DNA from: an uncultured Gemmatimonadota bacterium
GTDB lineage: Bacteria; Gemmatimonadota; Gemmatimonadetes; Longimicrobiales; Gaopeijiaceae
Assembly (NCBI GenBank): GCA_937136445.1
Contig: CAKZOQ010000038.1
Coordinates: 1-5,937, forward strand
Direction of reading: 5' to 3'
Length of the DNA: 5,937 nt
The notes below the pieces were generated by a model. It saw nothing but the letters and a program-made list of their open reading frames with translations. It searched no databases and had not been told where the DNA came from. Positions 1-5,434 of the stretch are shown here, piece after piece. Within the stretch, counting starts at the first letter, position 1, and each line of letters begins with the position of its first letter. Position numbers and translations under genes: made by a program.

Positions 1-925
1 TGGTGATGTCGTGGCACTGGTGCGTGCGCCGCGTCTCCTGGGTGCCGGGGCCGTGATCTCCTCCCCCCCACAGTCCGGCGATCTCGCCGCTTTCGGCGTC
101 GGCGAAGATGCGAGGCGCGTTCACGATCTCGGCGTCCTCGGGGGAACCCAGCGGGACCCGCACGACCTCGATGCGGAAGAGGGCGGTGTTGGGGTCCTCG
201 TCGGGCTCCGCGCCGGAGCAACCGGGAAGTTCGGCGCCGGGCCGCACCGAGCTGGTGCCCTGGATGTAGACGTACAGGTTGTCGTCGTCCGCCGGGTCCT
301 TGAGGATGGTGTGGGTGTGGGACCCCCGGCAGGACTGCACCGCCGCCACCTGGCGCGGGCTGGAGATGTCGGAGATGTCGAAGATGCGCACCCCCAGGAG
401 CCGCTCCGTGCTCACCGAGTCGGCCACGCCGTCCACGCCGCAGTCCACCCGCCCCCGGGTCTCCTGAGCCGACATGACCAGCAGGTCGCCGTAGACCGAG
501 ACATCCCCCTGGCCGCCGGGGCAGACCACCGCCGTCTCCAGGACGGGCTGGGCCGGATCTGAGATGTCGTAGATCTGGAAGCCGTTGTAGTTGCCCTGGA
601 ACATGTAGTCGCCTGAGAAGGCGAGGTCGGTGTTGCTGAAGCGACCGTCGCCCGGCGTCTCGGGATTCCGGAACCCCTCGGGGCGGGTGAGGCTCGCCAG
701 GAGGCGCAGGTTCGAGATGGCCTCCTCGGCGTCCTGCCACCCCGCCTCCAGGCCGATCCGGGGATCGTTGGGATCCCAGGTCATGGCCGGAGCGGTCGGA
801 TCCTGCATCTGGGCCTCCAGGTCCGCCGCCGGGGCGACGAGGAGGAGAGCCAGCAGTGCCAGCGAGAGAAGGGAGGCCGAACGAGCGCCGGAGAGGGCGC
901 GGAGAACGGTACGGGGAAGATTCAT
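1..925 (-). CDS. Secreted LVIVD-repeat-like protein, N-terminal part (runs off left edge)
   Basis: The reverse strand is open from an ATG at 925 to the window edge, giving 308 codons with no stop, so this is the N-terminal part of a longer protein. Residues 1-38 look like a Sec signal peptide: arginines near the start, a Leu/Ala-rich core at 19-31, and likely cleavage after LEA at 38. The mature part has beta-propeller style strands in the LVIVD manner, with 'GNYNGFQIYDISDPAQPV' at 111-128 and 'GVRIFDISDISSPRQVA' at 178-194. Histidine motifs follow: SHTHT at 202-206, GGGDHGPGT at 287-295 and THQCHDIT at 301-308. Five cysteines (135, 162, 199, 236, 304) would suit disulfides outside the cytoplasm. 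The start is fixed by the signal peptide, since no strong ribosome site precedes it. It lies 80 bases downstream of the DUF305 gene on the same strand, probably in one operon. The biochemical role is unknown. The LVIVD-type call is from remembered family style. Confidence 0.85.
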   Translation of the reverse strand, partial: MNLPRTVLRALSGARSASLLSLALLALLLVAPAADLEAQMQDPTAPAMTWDPNDPRIGLEAGWQDAEEAISNLRLLASLTRPEGFRNPETPGDGRFSNTDLAFSGDYMFQGNYNGFQIYDISDPAQPVLETAVVCPGGQGDVSVYGDLLVMSAQETRGRVDCGVDGVADSVSTERLLGVRIFDISDISSPRQVAAVQSCRGSHTHTILKDPADDDNLYVYIQGTSSVRPGAELPGCSGAEPDEDPNTALFRIEVVRVPLGSPEDAEIVNAPRIFADAESGEIAGLWGGGDHGPGTQETRRTHQCHDIT

Positions 926-961
926 GGGTGGGCTCGCGTTCGGGTGTTCTCGTGGACGACA

Positions 962-979
962 GCCCACCTCCCGGCGGGC
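962..979 (-). other. Intergenic mRNA hairpin with GGGA tetraloop
   Basis: On the minus strand, GCCCGCC and GGTGGGC form a 7-bp stem (six Watson-Crick pairs and one G-U) closed by GGGA, a GNRA-type tetraloop. It lies between the DUF305 stop and the LVIVD start, 36 bases before the latter. No T-run follows, so it is not a classical intrinsic terminator. It could stabilise or partly attenuate a bicistronic message, or be a chance fold in GC-rich DNA. Confidence 0.35.
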
Positions 980-1005
980 GACGAACGAAGGTGGTCGGGG
1001 CTGGC

Positions 1006-1776
1006 TCAGCGCGCCCCGTCGAGGGTTTCCAGGACCTGGCGCATGCGCCGGATCTCGATGGTCTGATCGGCGTCTACCTCGTGGGCGAACTGGAAGACCC
1101 GCGATTCCTGGGCGGCGCCCGAGGTGTTCAGCAGGTCGCGCACCATGGTGAGAGCGCCGATGTGATGCTGGATCATGTACTCCAGGAAGAGCCGGTCGAA
1201 CGGGGTTCCTTCGGCGTCCCGGAGGTCCTGCAACTGCGCGGGAGAGAGCATGCCCGGCATCATGGCCATGGAGCCGTCGCCGCCCATGTCGTGGCCTTCG
1301 TGGGCGTCGATCATGTCTCCGGCCATCCCTCCGGCCATCTGGGAGGTCCGCAGCATCGCTTCCCAGTCCGGCACCTCCTTGTCCCGCTCCTCCAGCCATC
1401 GCGCCATGAGGCCGATCTCGTCCTTCTGGGAGATCTCCATACGGAGCCCCATCTGGCGGACGGCGGCGCTCCCGGCCCGCTCGGGGATGAGGGCCGTCAT
1501 CTGCAGGGCCTGCGCATGGTGATGGATCATGCCCTGCATGAAGGCCACGTCGGCCTCCGTGTACTCGGTGCCCTGCACCTCGTCGAGGCGGGCGGCGTCG
1601 AAGGCCCGGGTGTCCTCACCCGGAGCTCCGGGCTGCACGATGCTGGGCCCGTCGCCGTCGGAGGCCGGGGGCGTTCCAGGAGCGGGCGAGGCGGCCTGCG
1701 AGCCACCTCCGCACGCCGCCGTCCAGGCCAGCAGGGCGGCAGTGAGGGTGGTGCGGTGGAGAATGCGGTGGGCCAT
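1006..1776 (-). CDS. DUF305 lipoprotein with Met/His-rich insert
   Basis: This is an envelope lipoprotein of the DUF305 family, a ferritin-like helical family often found near copper-handling genes, with no firmly established reaction. Numbering from the GTG at 1779 gives 257 residues. A lipoprotein signal ends in a TAAC lipobox with Cys23, followed by a Gly/Ser/Pro-rich tether to about residue 58. The first DUF305 helix is 'DVAFMQGMIHHHAQALQM' (77-94) with the hallmark HHH at 86-88. The second half repeats it as 'FLEYMIQHHIGALTMV' (198-213) with HH at 205-206. The linker 148-177 carries eight methionines plus His160 and His163, which could bind Cu(I) or Ag(I). A GTG and an ATG stand in tandem at 1779 and 1776. 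I chose the ATG, and neither has a clear ribosome site. It is the first gene of the likely minus-strand pair with the LVIVD protein. The family call is firm and the metal role is inferred. Confidence 0.92.
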   Translation of the reverse strand: MAHRILHRTTLTAALLAWTAACGGGSQAASPAPGTPPASDGDGPSIVQPGAPGEDTRAFDAARLDEVQGTEYTEADVAFMQGMIHHHAQALQMTALIPERAGSAAVRQMGLRMEISQKDEIGLMARWLEERDKEVPDWEAMLRTSQMAGGMAGDMIDAHEGHDMGGDGSMAMMPGMLSPAQLQDLRDAEGTPFDRLFLEYMIQHHIGALTMVRDLLNTSGAAQESRVFQFAHEVDADQTIEIRRMRQVLETLDGAR

Positions 1777-1829
1777 CACGGGTCGAGCGGGCGGTAGGGA
1801 CGTGGGGGCCGGACGATGGCCCGATCCGC

Positions 1830-1859
1830 AAGATAGCTACGCCGACTCGCGCATACCAA
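1830..1859 (-). promoter_or_regulatory. Candidate sigma-70-type promoter for the DUF305 gene
   Basis: On the minus strand a TTGGTA box (1859-1854, 4 of 6 consensus) lies 18 bases from a TATCTT box (1835-1830, 4 of 6). Transcription would begin around 1820-1825, leaving a leader of about 45-50 bases before the DUF305 start. The boxes sit in the most AT-containing stretch of the divergent gap. This is by-eye matching only. Confidence 0.35.
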
Positions 1860-1880
1860 CGTTCTACAGCGTCGGCGTAG
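1837..1880. repeat. Perfect 10-bp inverted repeat in divergent promoter region (operator candidate)
   Basis: CTACGCCGAC at 1837-1846 is matched exactly by its reverse complement GTCGGCGTAG at 1871-1880, with a 24-base gap. The arm centres are 34 bp apart, about three helical turns. One arm falls between the candidate -35 and -10 boxes of the DUF305 promoter and the other lies just upstream of the -35 box. This layout would suit a dimeric or tetrameric regulator controlling one or both divergent genes. The 24-base loop and the lack of a T-run argue against a terminator. Confidence 0.6.
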
Positions 1881-1952
1881 GCACCCTCGGCCGGATTGCG
1901 GGCCGCGGGGATGGACGGGCAGATTGGCCGACCCCTCGCCCCCTACCCGCAC

Positions 1953-1956
1953 GAGG
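1953..1956 (+). promoter_or_regulatory. Weak ribosome binding site GAGG
   Basis: GAGG lies six bases before the ATG at 1963. It supports that start over the in-frame TTG at 1924, which would put 13 extra residues in front of the signal peptide. Confidence 0.45.
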
Positions 1957-1962
1957 TTCGAC

Positions 1963-2610
1963 ATGCCCCACCGCACCTTCCTCCTTCTCGCCGGTCTTCT
2001 GGTCACGGGCCTCCCGTCGTCGGCCCTCCACCGGAGTCTCTCCGGGCAGGACCTCTCCGCCCTCGAAGCCCGCCTCCTCTCGGCTCGCCAGGTGACGCTG
2101 GACTTCGAGGTCACCGCCGAAGGAGCGGCGGAGATCCAGGTGGCCGGGCGACTGGAATGGGCCGACGGAGCACTCCGCGTGGAGGCCGAGGGCGCCTTCG
2201 GGGGCCGACCGGTAGAGCTCGTCCTGGAGACGCTGGACCCTGCGGCGCGGTACCGCTACGGCGTCCAGGGAAGCGCGGTCGAGGCCGACACGCCTCCGGA
2301 GCTCTGGCCAGCGGTGGTGGTGGGACTCACCCGGATGGGCATCCTCCACAACCTGGCCCGGCTCACGGGGGGTGCTGCGCCCGACCACGCCGACGGAGGC
2401 GTGGAGGAGTTCGTGCAGGTCGAAGGCGTGGAGCCCGACGAGGAGGGACGGCTCTCCTTCGACATCCGGGTGGGTGGGCAGGACTCGGGGAGCGCCACCC
2501 TCCGACTGGACGAGTCGGGACTCCCGGCGGTTCGGCTCCAGAACGTGGCCTTCCCCACCGGGGAGATGCGCGTGGTGGAGCGCTACACCCGGGTCACCGT
2601 GATTCCCTGA
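1963..2610 (+). CDS. Secreted protein of unknown function, possibly LolA-like
   Basis: Encodes 215 residues. Residues 1-21 form a signal peptide: MPHR, then a Leu-rich core at 6-17, with likely cleavage after SSA at 21. No lipobox cysteine is present, so it is predicted soluble in the periplasm or loosely attached to a membrane. The mature part begins with a short helix (LSALEARLLSA, 31-41) and continues in alternating strands such as VTLDFEV (44-50) and IQVAGRLEW (58-66), ending with RVVERYTRVTVIP. A helix followed by a twisted sheet, with phrases like 'GRLEWADGALRVEAEG', resembles LolA/LolB or outer-membrane lipoprotein-sorting folds, but I recognise no diagnostic motif. The ATG is preferred because it begins a clean signal peptide and has GAGG upstream. 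It is divergent from the DUF305 gene, sharing the control region with the inverted repeat, and convergent with the cupin gene. The coding call is firm and the function is unknown. Confidence 0.8.
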   Translation: MPHRTFLLLAGLLVTGLPSSALHRSLSGQDLSALEARLLSARQVTLDFEVTAEGAAEIQVAGRLEWADGALRVEAEGAFGGRPVELVLETLDPAARYRYGVQGSAVEADTPPELWPAVVVGLTRMGILHNLARLTGGAAPDHADGGVEEFVQVEGVEPDEEGRLSFDIRVGGQDSGSATLRLDESGLPAVRLQNVAFPTGEMRVVERYTRVTVIP

Positions 2611-2644
2611 GCGGAGCCCGGGCGTGGGGCCGTCGGCTCGGCCT

Positions 2645-2657
2645 CGCCCTGAGGGCG
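2645..2657. terminator. Weak hairpin between convergent genes
   Basis: CGCCCTGAGGGCG is a perfect odd palindrome that can fold as a 5-bp GC stem with a TGA loop. It lies in the 49-base gap between the convergent stops at 2610 and 2660, where a bidirectional terminator would be expected. No T-run follows on either strand, so intrinsic termination is doubtful. Confidence 0.25.
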
Positions 2658-2659
2658 GC

Positions 2660-3022
2660 TCAGGCGTCCCGCGTGATGGTGAGGAGGAGCGCCGTGTCGC
2701 CCGAGGCCCGAATGTCTCGGGCGTGTCCGGGTCCGAAGAAGAGGAACTCGCCCTCGCCCAGCTCCTGGTCCTCGTCGTCCACCCGGTAGGCGAGGGCTCC
2801 CTCCAGGACCTGCAGGGTCATGGGCGTCTCGGCGTGGTGCGTGCCCACCTCGACGCCATCCGCGATGACGGTGACGGTGAGGACCAGCGGTCCGGCCTTC
2901 ACCAGCGTCCGGCCGGCGCGGCCGCTCCGTCGATAGCCTTCCTCGTCGCGCATCTCGGAGATGATGCGGGGGAGGGCGAAGGTGAGGTGCTCCCCGGCCA
3001 AGGGGCGGGTAAGCGACGGCAT
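2660..3022 (-). CDS. Small single-domain cupin protein
   Basis: Encodes 120 residues with no signal peptide, so it is predicted cytoplasmic. The cupin core spans about residues 42-118. Motif 1 covers 'GVEVGTHHAETPMTLQVLEG' (56-75), with His62 and His63 as likely metal ligands and the typical LEG turn. Motif 2 is 'GEGEFLFFGPGHARDI' (89-104), with His100 as the expected ligand. Strands such as LVLTVTVIA and ALLLTITRD complete the barrel. Family members of this size are stand-alone metal- or ligand-binding barrels of varied function, so no reaction can be assigned. A longer in-frame reading to 3148 exists, but GGAGGT seven bases before the ATG at 3022 decides the start. It is convergent with the secreted protein on its left and divergent from the hydrolase operon. 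It is probably transcribed alone from the promoter at 3062-3091. Confidence 0.9.
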   Translation of the reverse strand: MPSLTRPLAGEHLTFALPRIISEMRDEEGYRRSGRAGRTLVKAGPLVLTVTVIADGVEVGTHHAETPMTLQVLEGALAYRVDDEDQELGEGEFLFFGPGHARDIRASGDTALLLTITRDA

Positions 3023-3029
3023 GGCGGCT

Positions 3030-3035
3030 ACCTCC
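3030..3035 (-). promoter_or_regulatory. Strong ribosome binding site GGAGGT for the cupin gene
   Basis: GGAGGT on the minus strand is seven bases before the ATG at 3022. It is one of the clearest Shine-Dalgarno sites in the window and rules out the longer start near 3148. Confidence 0.75.
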
Positions 3036-3047
3036 ATCGAGGGGTAC

Positions 3048-3061
3048 GGGGGCCTGCCCCC
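3048..3061. repeat. GC palindrome in the cupin leader
   Basis: GGGGGC and GCCCCC are separated by CT, or equivalently five G-C pairs close a CCTG loop. It lies at about the expected transcription start of the cupin gene. It may be an operator half or simply a chance GC palindrome. Confidence 0.35.
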
Positions 3062-3091
3062 AGAGTACCGGCCGTCCTCACCGGCCGTCAA
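3062..3091 (-). promoter_or_regulatory. Candidate promoter for the cupin gene
   Basis: On the minus strand TTGACG (3091-3086, 5 of 6 matches to -35) is 18 bases from TACTCT (3067-3062, 3 of 6 matches to -10). It is correctly placed about 40 bases before the cupin ATG. The assignment is by eye only. Confidence 0.4.
3067..3089. repeat. 10-bp direct repeat inside the cupin promoter
   Basis: ACCGGCCGTC occurs at 3067-3076 and again at 3080-3089, a 13-base period. The copies overlap the edges of the candidate -10 and -35 boxes. Tandem sites of this kind can bind regulators in head-to-tail arrangement, but GGCC-rich repeats also arise by chance in DNA this GC-rich. Confidence 0.5.
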
Positions 3092-3146
3092 AGGCGGCGC
3101 CCCGTCTCCGGTTGCCGGTGTCCGTCCGGCCTGCCATCGTCGACCC

Positions 3147-4004
3147 ATGCGGATCCTCCTCTACCTCGGCCTCGGCTACCTCCTGTACGCGACGCTTCTC
3201 TGGGTGGTGCAGCGTCGCGTGATCTTCCCCGGCGTGGCCCGTGGATCGGACCCGCCGCCATCGACGCTGCTGGACGGGGTAGAGCGTGTCTGGTTCCTCC
3301 ATGACGAGGGCCGCGTAGAGGGCTGGTACATGCCGCCCCACCCCGAGGCCGGAGACCCGTGGGCCGGAGCCCGCCCCGCCGCCGTCTTCTTCCACGGCAA
3401 CGGGGAACTCATCGACGACTGGGTGGGTCTCCTCCGCCCCTTCCCGGAGGCGCTGGGGATGGGCGTGCTGCTGGTGGAGTACCCCGGGTACGGGCGCTCC
3501 ACGGGATCGCCCACCCAGGAGCGCATCATGGAGGTGGCCCTGGAGGCCTGGGACTGGCTCGGCGAACGCCCGGAGGTGGATGCGTCCCGGAGGATCGCGG
3601 TGGGCCGGTCGCTCGGAGGGGGCGTGGCGGCGCTGTTGACCCGACATCGGGAGGTGTCGGCCCTGGTCTTGCAGTCCACCTTCACCAGCGTCCCGGATCT
3701 GGCCCGGGAGCAATTCTTCGTCCCTGGCATGCTCGTCCGGGATCCCTTCCAGGCCCTGGACGCGGTGCGGGACTACGACGGCCCCGTCCTGGTGGTGCAC
3801 GGGCGAGACGACCGGGTGGTGCCCTTCGACCACGGACGGCGCCTCGCCGATGCGTCGCCACGGGCCCGGCTCCACCCCCGGGCCTGCGGGCACAACGACT
3901 GCCCGGTGCCCGGGGGCGATTACTGGCGGGCGCTGGAGGACTTCCTGCGGAACGAAGGAGTCCTGCCCGTTCCTCCCGTAGGCTCCGCTCGGGACGGTCC
4001 ATGA
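3147..4004 (+). CDS. Membrane-anchored alpha/beta hydrolase (BEM46/ABHD13-like)
   Basis: Encodes a 285-residue serine hydrolase of the alpha/beta-hydrolase fold. Residues 2-21 are a hydrophobic helix beginning MRIL and ending before QRR, which would act as a membrane anchor or uncleaved signal. The catalytic parts are all visible: oxyanion motif 'FFHGNGE' (81-87), 'VEYPGYGRSTGSPT' (110-123), nucleophile elbow 'VGRSLGGG' (152-159) with Ser155, acid loop 'VHGRDDRVVPF' (217-227) with Asp222, and 'CGHND' (247-251) with His249. This order and the HGNG/YPGYGRS motifs match the BEM46/ABHD13-like esterases, whose natural substrates are mostly unknown. An in-frame extension to 2961 would overlap the cupin start and loses the anchor at the N-terminus, so the ATG at 3147 is preferred, although it has no obvious ribosome site. 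It is the first gene of a three-gene run and its stop overlaps the next start. The fold is certain and the substrate is unknown. Confidence 0.93.
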   Translation: MRILLYLGLGYLLYATLLWVVQRRVIFPGVARGSDPPPSTLLDGVERVWFLHDEGRVEGWYMPPHPEAGDPWAGARPAAVFFHGNGELIDDWVGLLRPFPEALGMGVLLVEYPGYGRSTGSPTQERIMEVALEAWDWLGERPEVDASRRIAVGRSLGGGVAALLTRHREVSALVLQSTFTSVPDLAREQFFVPGMLVRDPFQALDAVRDYDGPVLVVHGRDDRVVPFDHGRRLADASPRARLHPRACGHNDCPVPGGDYWRALEDFLRNEGVLPVPPVGSARDGP

Positions 4005-5434
4005 GGGGCCTCGGGGGACGGATGGGTGGGCTGGCGCTGGGTGGGCTGACGCTGGCCGTCGGTCTGGTCCTCGCGGGGTGTTCGGGCCCCGGGTCCGGCC
4101 GTGACCTCGCCACCCTGGAGGTGCGGGACAGCCTCTACATGGACGCGGAGAACGACCGGGCTTGGACGGGGCCCGTCTACCGGGACTTCCCGGACACCAC
4201 CGGACGGCAGCTCGAAGGCCGGCTCCGGGAAGGGCGCTTCCAGGGCGAGCTCACCGTCTGGCACCGCGACGGTCGGATCCGCTACCAGGGTCGACTCCAC
4301 CGGGGACGGCCCTGTGGGGCCTGGCTGGAGAATCGGGAGTCGGAGCCCGGCGGGAGCCTCTACGAGGAGCTGGTCCAGGACATCGAGAGCATGGGCCTCT
4401 ACCCGGCCTGTCCGGACGATCCCGACGCCCCTCCGCTGGAGCTTCCGGAGGACTCCTCCCCGGCCTGGAGCTGGGCGGTCCAGCATCGGGATTCGGCGGC
4501 GCTCTTCGTGGGCCTCCACGCCGTGGACGACACCACCGTCTGGGTGGCGGGGCACGGTGGGCGGGTGGGACGCACCGTGGACGGTGGCGCGAGCTGGCGG
4601 GTGGAGGTGGTGCCGGGCGCCGACTCCCTGGGCTTCCGGGACGTCCACGCCTTCTCGGCGGAGGAGGCCTTCGTCCTCTCGATCGGCGCTGGGGAGGCCT
4701 CCCGCATCTACCGGACCCGGGACGGGGGTGTCCGGTGGACCGAGGTCTTCCGGAACCGGGACCCCCAGGCCTTCTTCGACTGCCTTTCCTTCTGGGATCG
4801 ACGGCGGGGCTTCGCCTTCAGCGACGCCGTGGACGGCGAGTTCGTCCTTCTCCGCACCGAGGACGGCGGGGACCGGTGGGAGCGGGTGGATCCGGACGAC
4901 GTCCCGGACGCGCGCCCGGGGGAGGGTTCCTTCGCCGCCTCGGGGAGCTGTGTCCGGACGGCGGAAGGCGGGGTCGGGTGGTTCGGTACCGGAGCCTCGG
5001 GCGTGGATACCCGGGTCTTCCGCACCACCGACTACGGACGGAGCTGGACCGCCACCCGCACCCCCATCCGGAGTGAAGCCCCCGACGAGGGACTCACCTC
5101 GCTGAGCTTCCTGGACGCCGAACGGGGGTGGGCCTTCGGTGGACTCACCCTGGACTCGGCGGTGAACGTGGTGGAGACCCGAGACGGCGGCCGGAGCTGG
5201 GAGGTGGTGGCCTCCGGCGTGCTGGACGGCACCGTCTACGGGAGCAGCGTAGTGCCCGGGACCTCGGGTCCGACACTGGTGGCGGTGTCTCCGGCGGGGA
5301 CGGCGGTCTCCCGCGACGGCGGGCGGAGCTGGTCGGTGGTCGATACCACCGAGTACTGGACGGTGGATGTGCTCCATCCTGGCGCCGGCTGGGCGGCGGG
5401 CCGAGGGGTCATCGCCCGACGGGAGGTCCCGTGA
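4001..5434 (+). CDS. Lipoprotein with MORN/YwqK-like repeats and YCF48-type beta-propeller
   Basis: Encodes 477 residues. A lipoprotein signal ends at LVLAGC with Cys27. Residues about 45-108 carry a MORN_2/YwqK-like pair of repeats ('GRQLEGRLREGRFQGEL' then 'DGRIRYQGRLHRGRPCGAW'). A linker follows to about 155, then a propeller with six Asp-box motifs of the D-x-G-x-x-W type at 192-199, 239-246, 286-293, 342-349, 393-400 and 437-444. Between the boxes are 'VWVAGHGG'- and 'RGWAFGG'-like strands typical of the YCF48/Hcf136 and BNR families. YCF48 assists photosystem II assembly in plants and cyanobacteria. In other bacteria such propellers are generic envelope scaffolds, so that role should not be transferred. 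The ATG at 4001 overlaps the hydrolase TGA (ATGA) and gives the lipobox at the right distance. The reading frame stays open upstream to 3359, but that part is a shadow of the hydrolase. Likely anchored in a membrane facing the periplasm. Confidence 0.9.
   Translation: MRGLGGRMGGLALGGLTLAVGLVLAGCSGPGSGRDLATLEVRDSLYMDAENDRAWTGPVYRDFPDTTGRQLEGRLREGRFQGELTVWHRDGRIRYQGRLHRGRPCGAWLENRESEPGGSLYEELVQDIESMGLYPACPDDPDAPPLELPEDSSPAWSWAVQHRDSAALFVGLHAVDDTTVWVAGHGGRVGRTVDGGASWRVEVVPGADSLGFRDVHAFSAEEAFVLSIGAGEASRIYRTRDGGVRWTEVFRNRDPQAFFDCLSFWDRRRGFAFSDAVDGEFVLLRTEDGGDRWERVDPDDVPDARPGEGSFAASGSCVRTAEGGVGWFGTGASGVDTRVFRTTDYGRSWTATRTPIRSEAPDEGLTSLSFLDAERGWAFGGLTLDSAVNVVETRDGGRSWEVVASGVLDGTVYGSSVVPGTSGPTLVAVSPAGTAVSRDGGRSWSVVDTTEYWTVDVLHPGAGWAAGRGVIARREVP
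5421..5426 (+). promoter_or_regulatory. Ribosome binding site GGGAGG inside the preceding gene
   Basis: GGGAGG lies four bases before the GTG at 5431, within the last codons of the propeller gene. It supports the GTG start and translational coupling. Confidence 0.6.

Noticed and set aside
11..562. Plus-strand open frame of 183 codons
   Set aside because: The minus strand here encodes the signal-peptide-bearing LVIVD-type protein. The plus-strand product is low-complexity.
856..1797. Plus-strand open frame of 313 codons
   Set aside because: It is antisense to the DUF305 gene, whose motifs are unambiguous. The His/Gly-rich text is a mirror of the real codons.
1888..1905. CGGCC/GGCCG hairpin before the 1963 start
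   Set aside because: Only five pairs with an 8-base loop, and common by chance at this GC content.
1864..2388. Minus-strand open frame of 174 codons across the divergent gap
   Set aside because: It is antisense to a gene with signal peptide and ribosome site, and has no recognisable domain or start signal.
2614..2639. GAGCC/GGCTC inverted repeat as a terminator
   Set aside because: Five pairs with a 16-base loop and no T-run. The palindrome at 2645-2657 is the better, though still weak, candidate.
3359..4000. 214-codon upstream extension of the propeller reading frame
   Set aside because: It overlaps the hydrolase catalytic region in another frame, is Arg/Gly/Pro-rich, and the lipoprotein signal begins exactly at 4001.
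4574..5330. Recurrent GACGG(C/T)GG DNA segments as a repeat array
   Set aside because: These are codons of the Asp-box motifs in the propeller, so they reflect protein repeats and not an independent DNA repeat.
3920..5377. 485-codon open frame antisense to the propeller lipoprotein
   Set aside because: It is a shadow of GC-rich coding sequence: Pro/Arg/Gly/His-rich text with no domain. The plus strand has a lipobox and six Asp boxes.
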